Assembly (NCBI GenBank): GCA_050740975.1
Contig: JBOIEE010000280.1
Coordinates: 1-6,598 of the forward strand
Source: JBOHHR01 sp050740975
Lineage (GTDB): Bacteria > Pseudomonadota > Gammaproteobacteria > JBOHHR01
DNA: 6,598 nt
Direction of reading: 5' to 3'
Under the pieces are notes generated by a model. The model was given only the letters and a program-made list of their open reading frames with translations, ran no database searches and was not told where the DNA came from. The position numbers were made by a program, and so were the translations under genes. Positions 6,409 to 6,598 of this stretch are shown here, in pieces; position 1 is the stretch's first letter; each line of letters opens with the position of its first letter.

Positions 6409-6598
6409 ATGGATGTCACGTACTTGCTCCAGCCGCTCAACGAGGCGCAGCGCGAAGCGGTAGCGGCAGAAGCCGGGAATATCCTGGTGCTGGCGGGCGC
6501 GGGCAGCGGTAAGACGCGGGTGTTGGTGCATCGGGTAGCCTGGTATATCTACACCGCACAGGCGCGGCCCCATGAGATCCTAGCGGTGACTTTTACCA
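6409..6598 (+). CDS. uvrD: UvrD DNA helicase II, N-terminal 63 codons, cut by the window end
   Basis: UvrD is a superfamily 1A 3'-to-5' DNA helicase acting in nucleotide excision repair and mismatch repair. The visible N-terminus begins MDVTYLL and contains the Q-motif region LNEAQREAV (residues 10-18, Gln14). The Walker A motif AGAGSGKT follows at 29-36 with Lys35 and Thr36, then RVLVHRVAW at 37-45, and the last residues AVTFT lead into motif Ia. This matches the E. coli UvrD N-terminus closely and favours UvrD over Rep or PcrA. The ATG at 6409 gives the correct frame; the nearby ATG at 6413 is out of frame. No Shine-Dalgarno sequence is visible in the 20 bases upstream. The rest of the gene, including the other helicase motifs, lies outside the window. 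Confidence 0.95.
   Translation, partial: MDVTYLLQPLNEAQREAVAAEAGNILVLAGAGSGKTRVLVHRVAWYIYTAQARPHEILAVTFT

Noticed and set aside
6413..6415. Second ATG four bases after the uvrD start
   Set aside because: It is out of frame with the UvrD sequence.

Overview
The window looks like ordinary chromosomal DNA from a free-living gammaproteobacterium of moderately high GC content. The creA, pmbA (tldE) and uvrD products all match my recollection of the E. coli proteins motif for motif. The genes are tightly packed, and I see no insertion sequence, phage gene, integrase, tRNA, rRNA or CRISPR array. Species cannot be named from this stretch.

Layout, left to right. (1) Positions 1-2727, plus strand: most of a large class A penicillin-binding-protein-like gene (GT51 glycosyltransferase plus transpeptidase). 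Its N-terminus lies outside the window. (2) Positions 2724-4244, minus strand: a DASS/SLC13-family sodium-coupled anion transporter, whose stop codon overlaps that of the PBP gene tail to tail. (3) Positions 4296-4787, minus strand: creA, a conserved secreted periplasmic protein of unknown function, 51 bp upstream of the transporter. (4) Positions 4788-4979: a 192-bp gap with a plausible creA promoter. (5) Positions 4980-6305, minus strand: pmbA/tldE, the non-catalytic partner of the TldD/TldE metalloprotease. (6) Positions 6306-6408: a 103-bp divergent intergenic region. (7) Positions 6409-6598, plus strand: the first 63 codons of uvrD (DNA helicase II), cut by the window end.

The genes do not form one pathway. 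pmbA, creA and the transporter run in the same direction. creA and the transporter are close enough to be co-transcribed, while creA seems to have its own promoter after the gap. The PBP gene converges on this group and uvrD diverges from it. The most unusual content is the PBP-like protein: its transpeptidase motifs are intact, its GT51 motifs are clearly altered, and it carries about 200 extra residues between the SxN motif and the usual core. A second point of interest is that uvrD has no Shine-Dalgarno sequence and a -10-like hexamer sits where a leaderless transcript would need it. I found no convincing evidence of a wholly new multi-gene system here.
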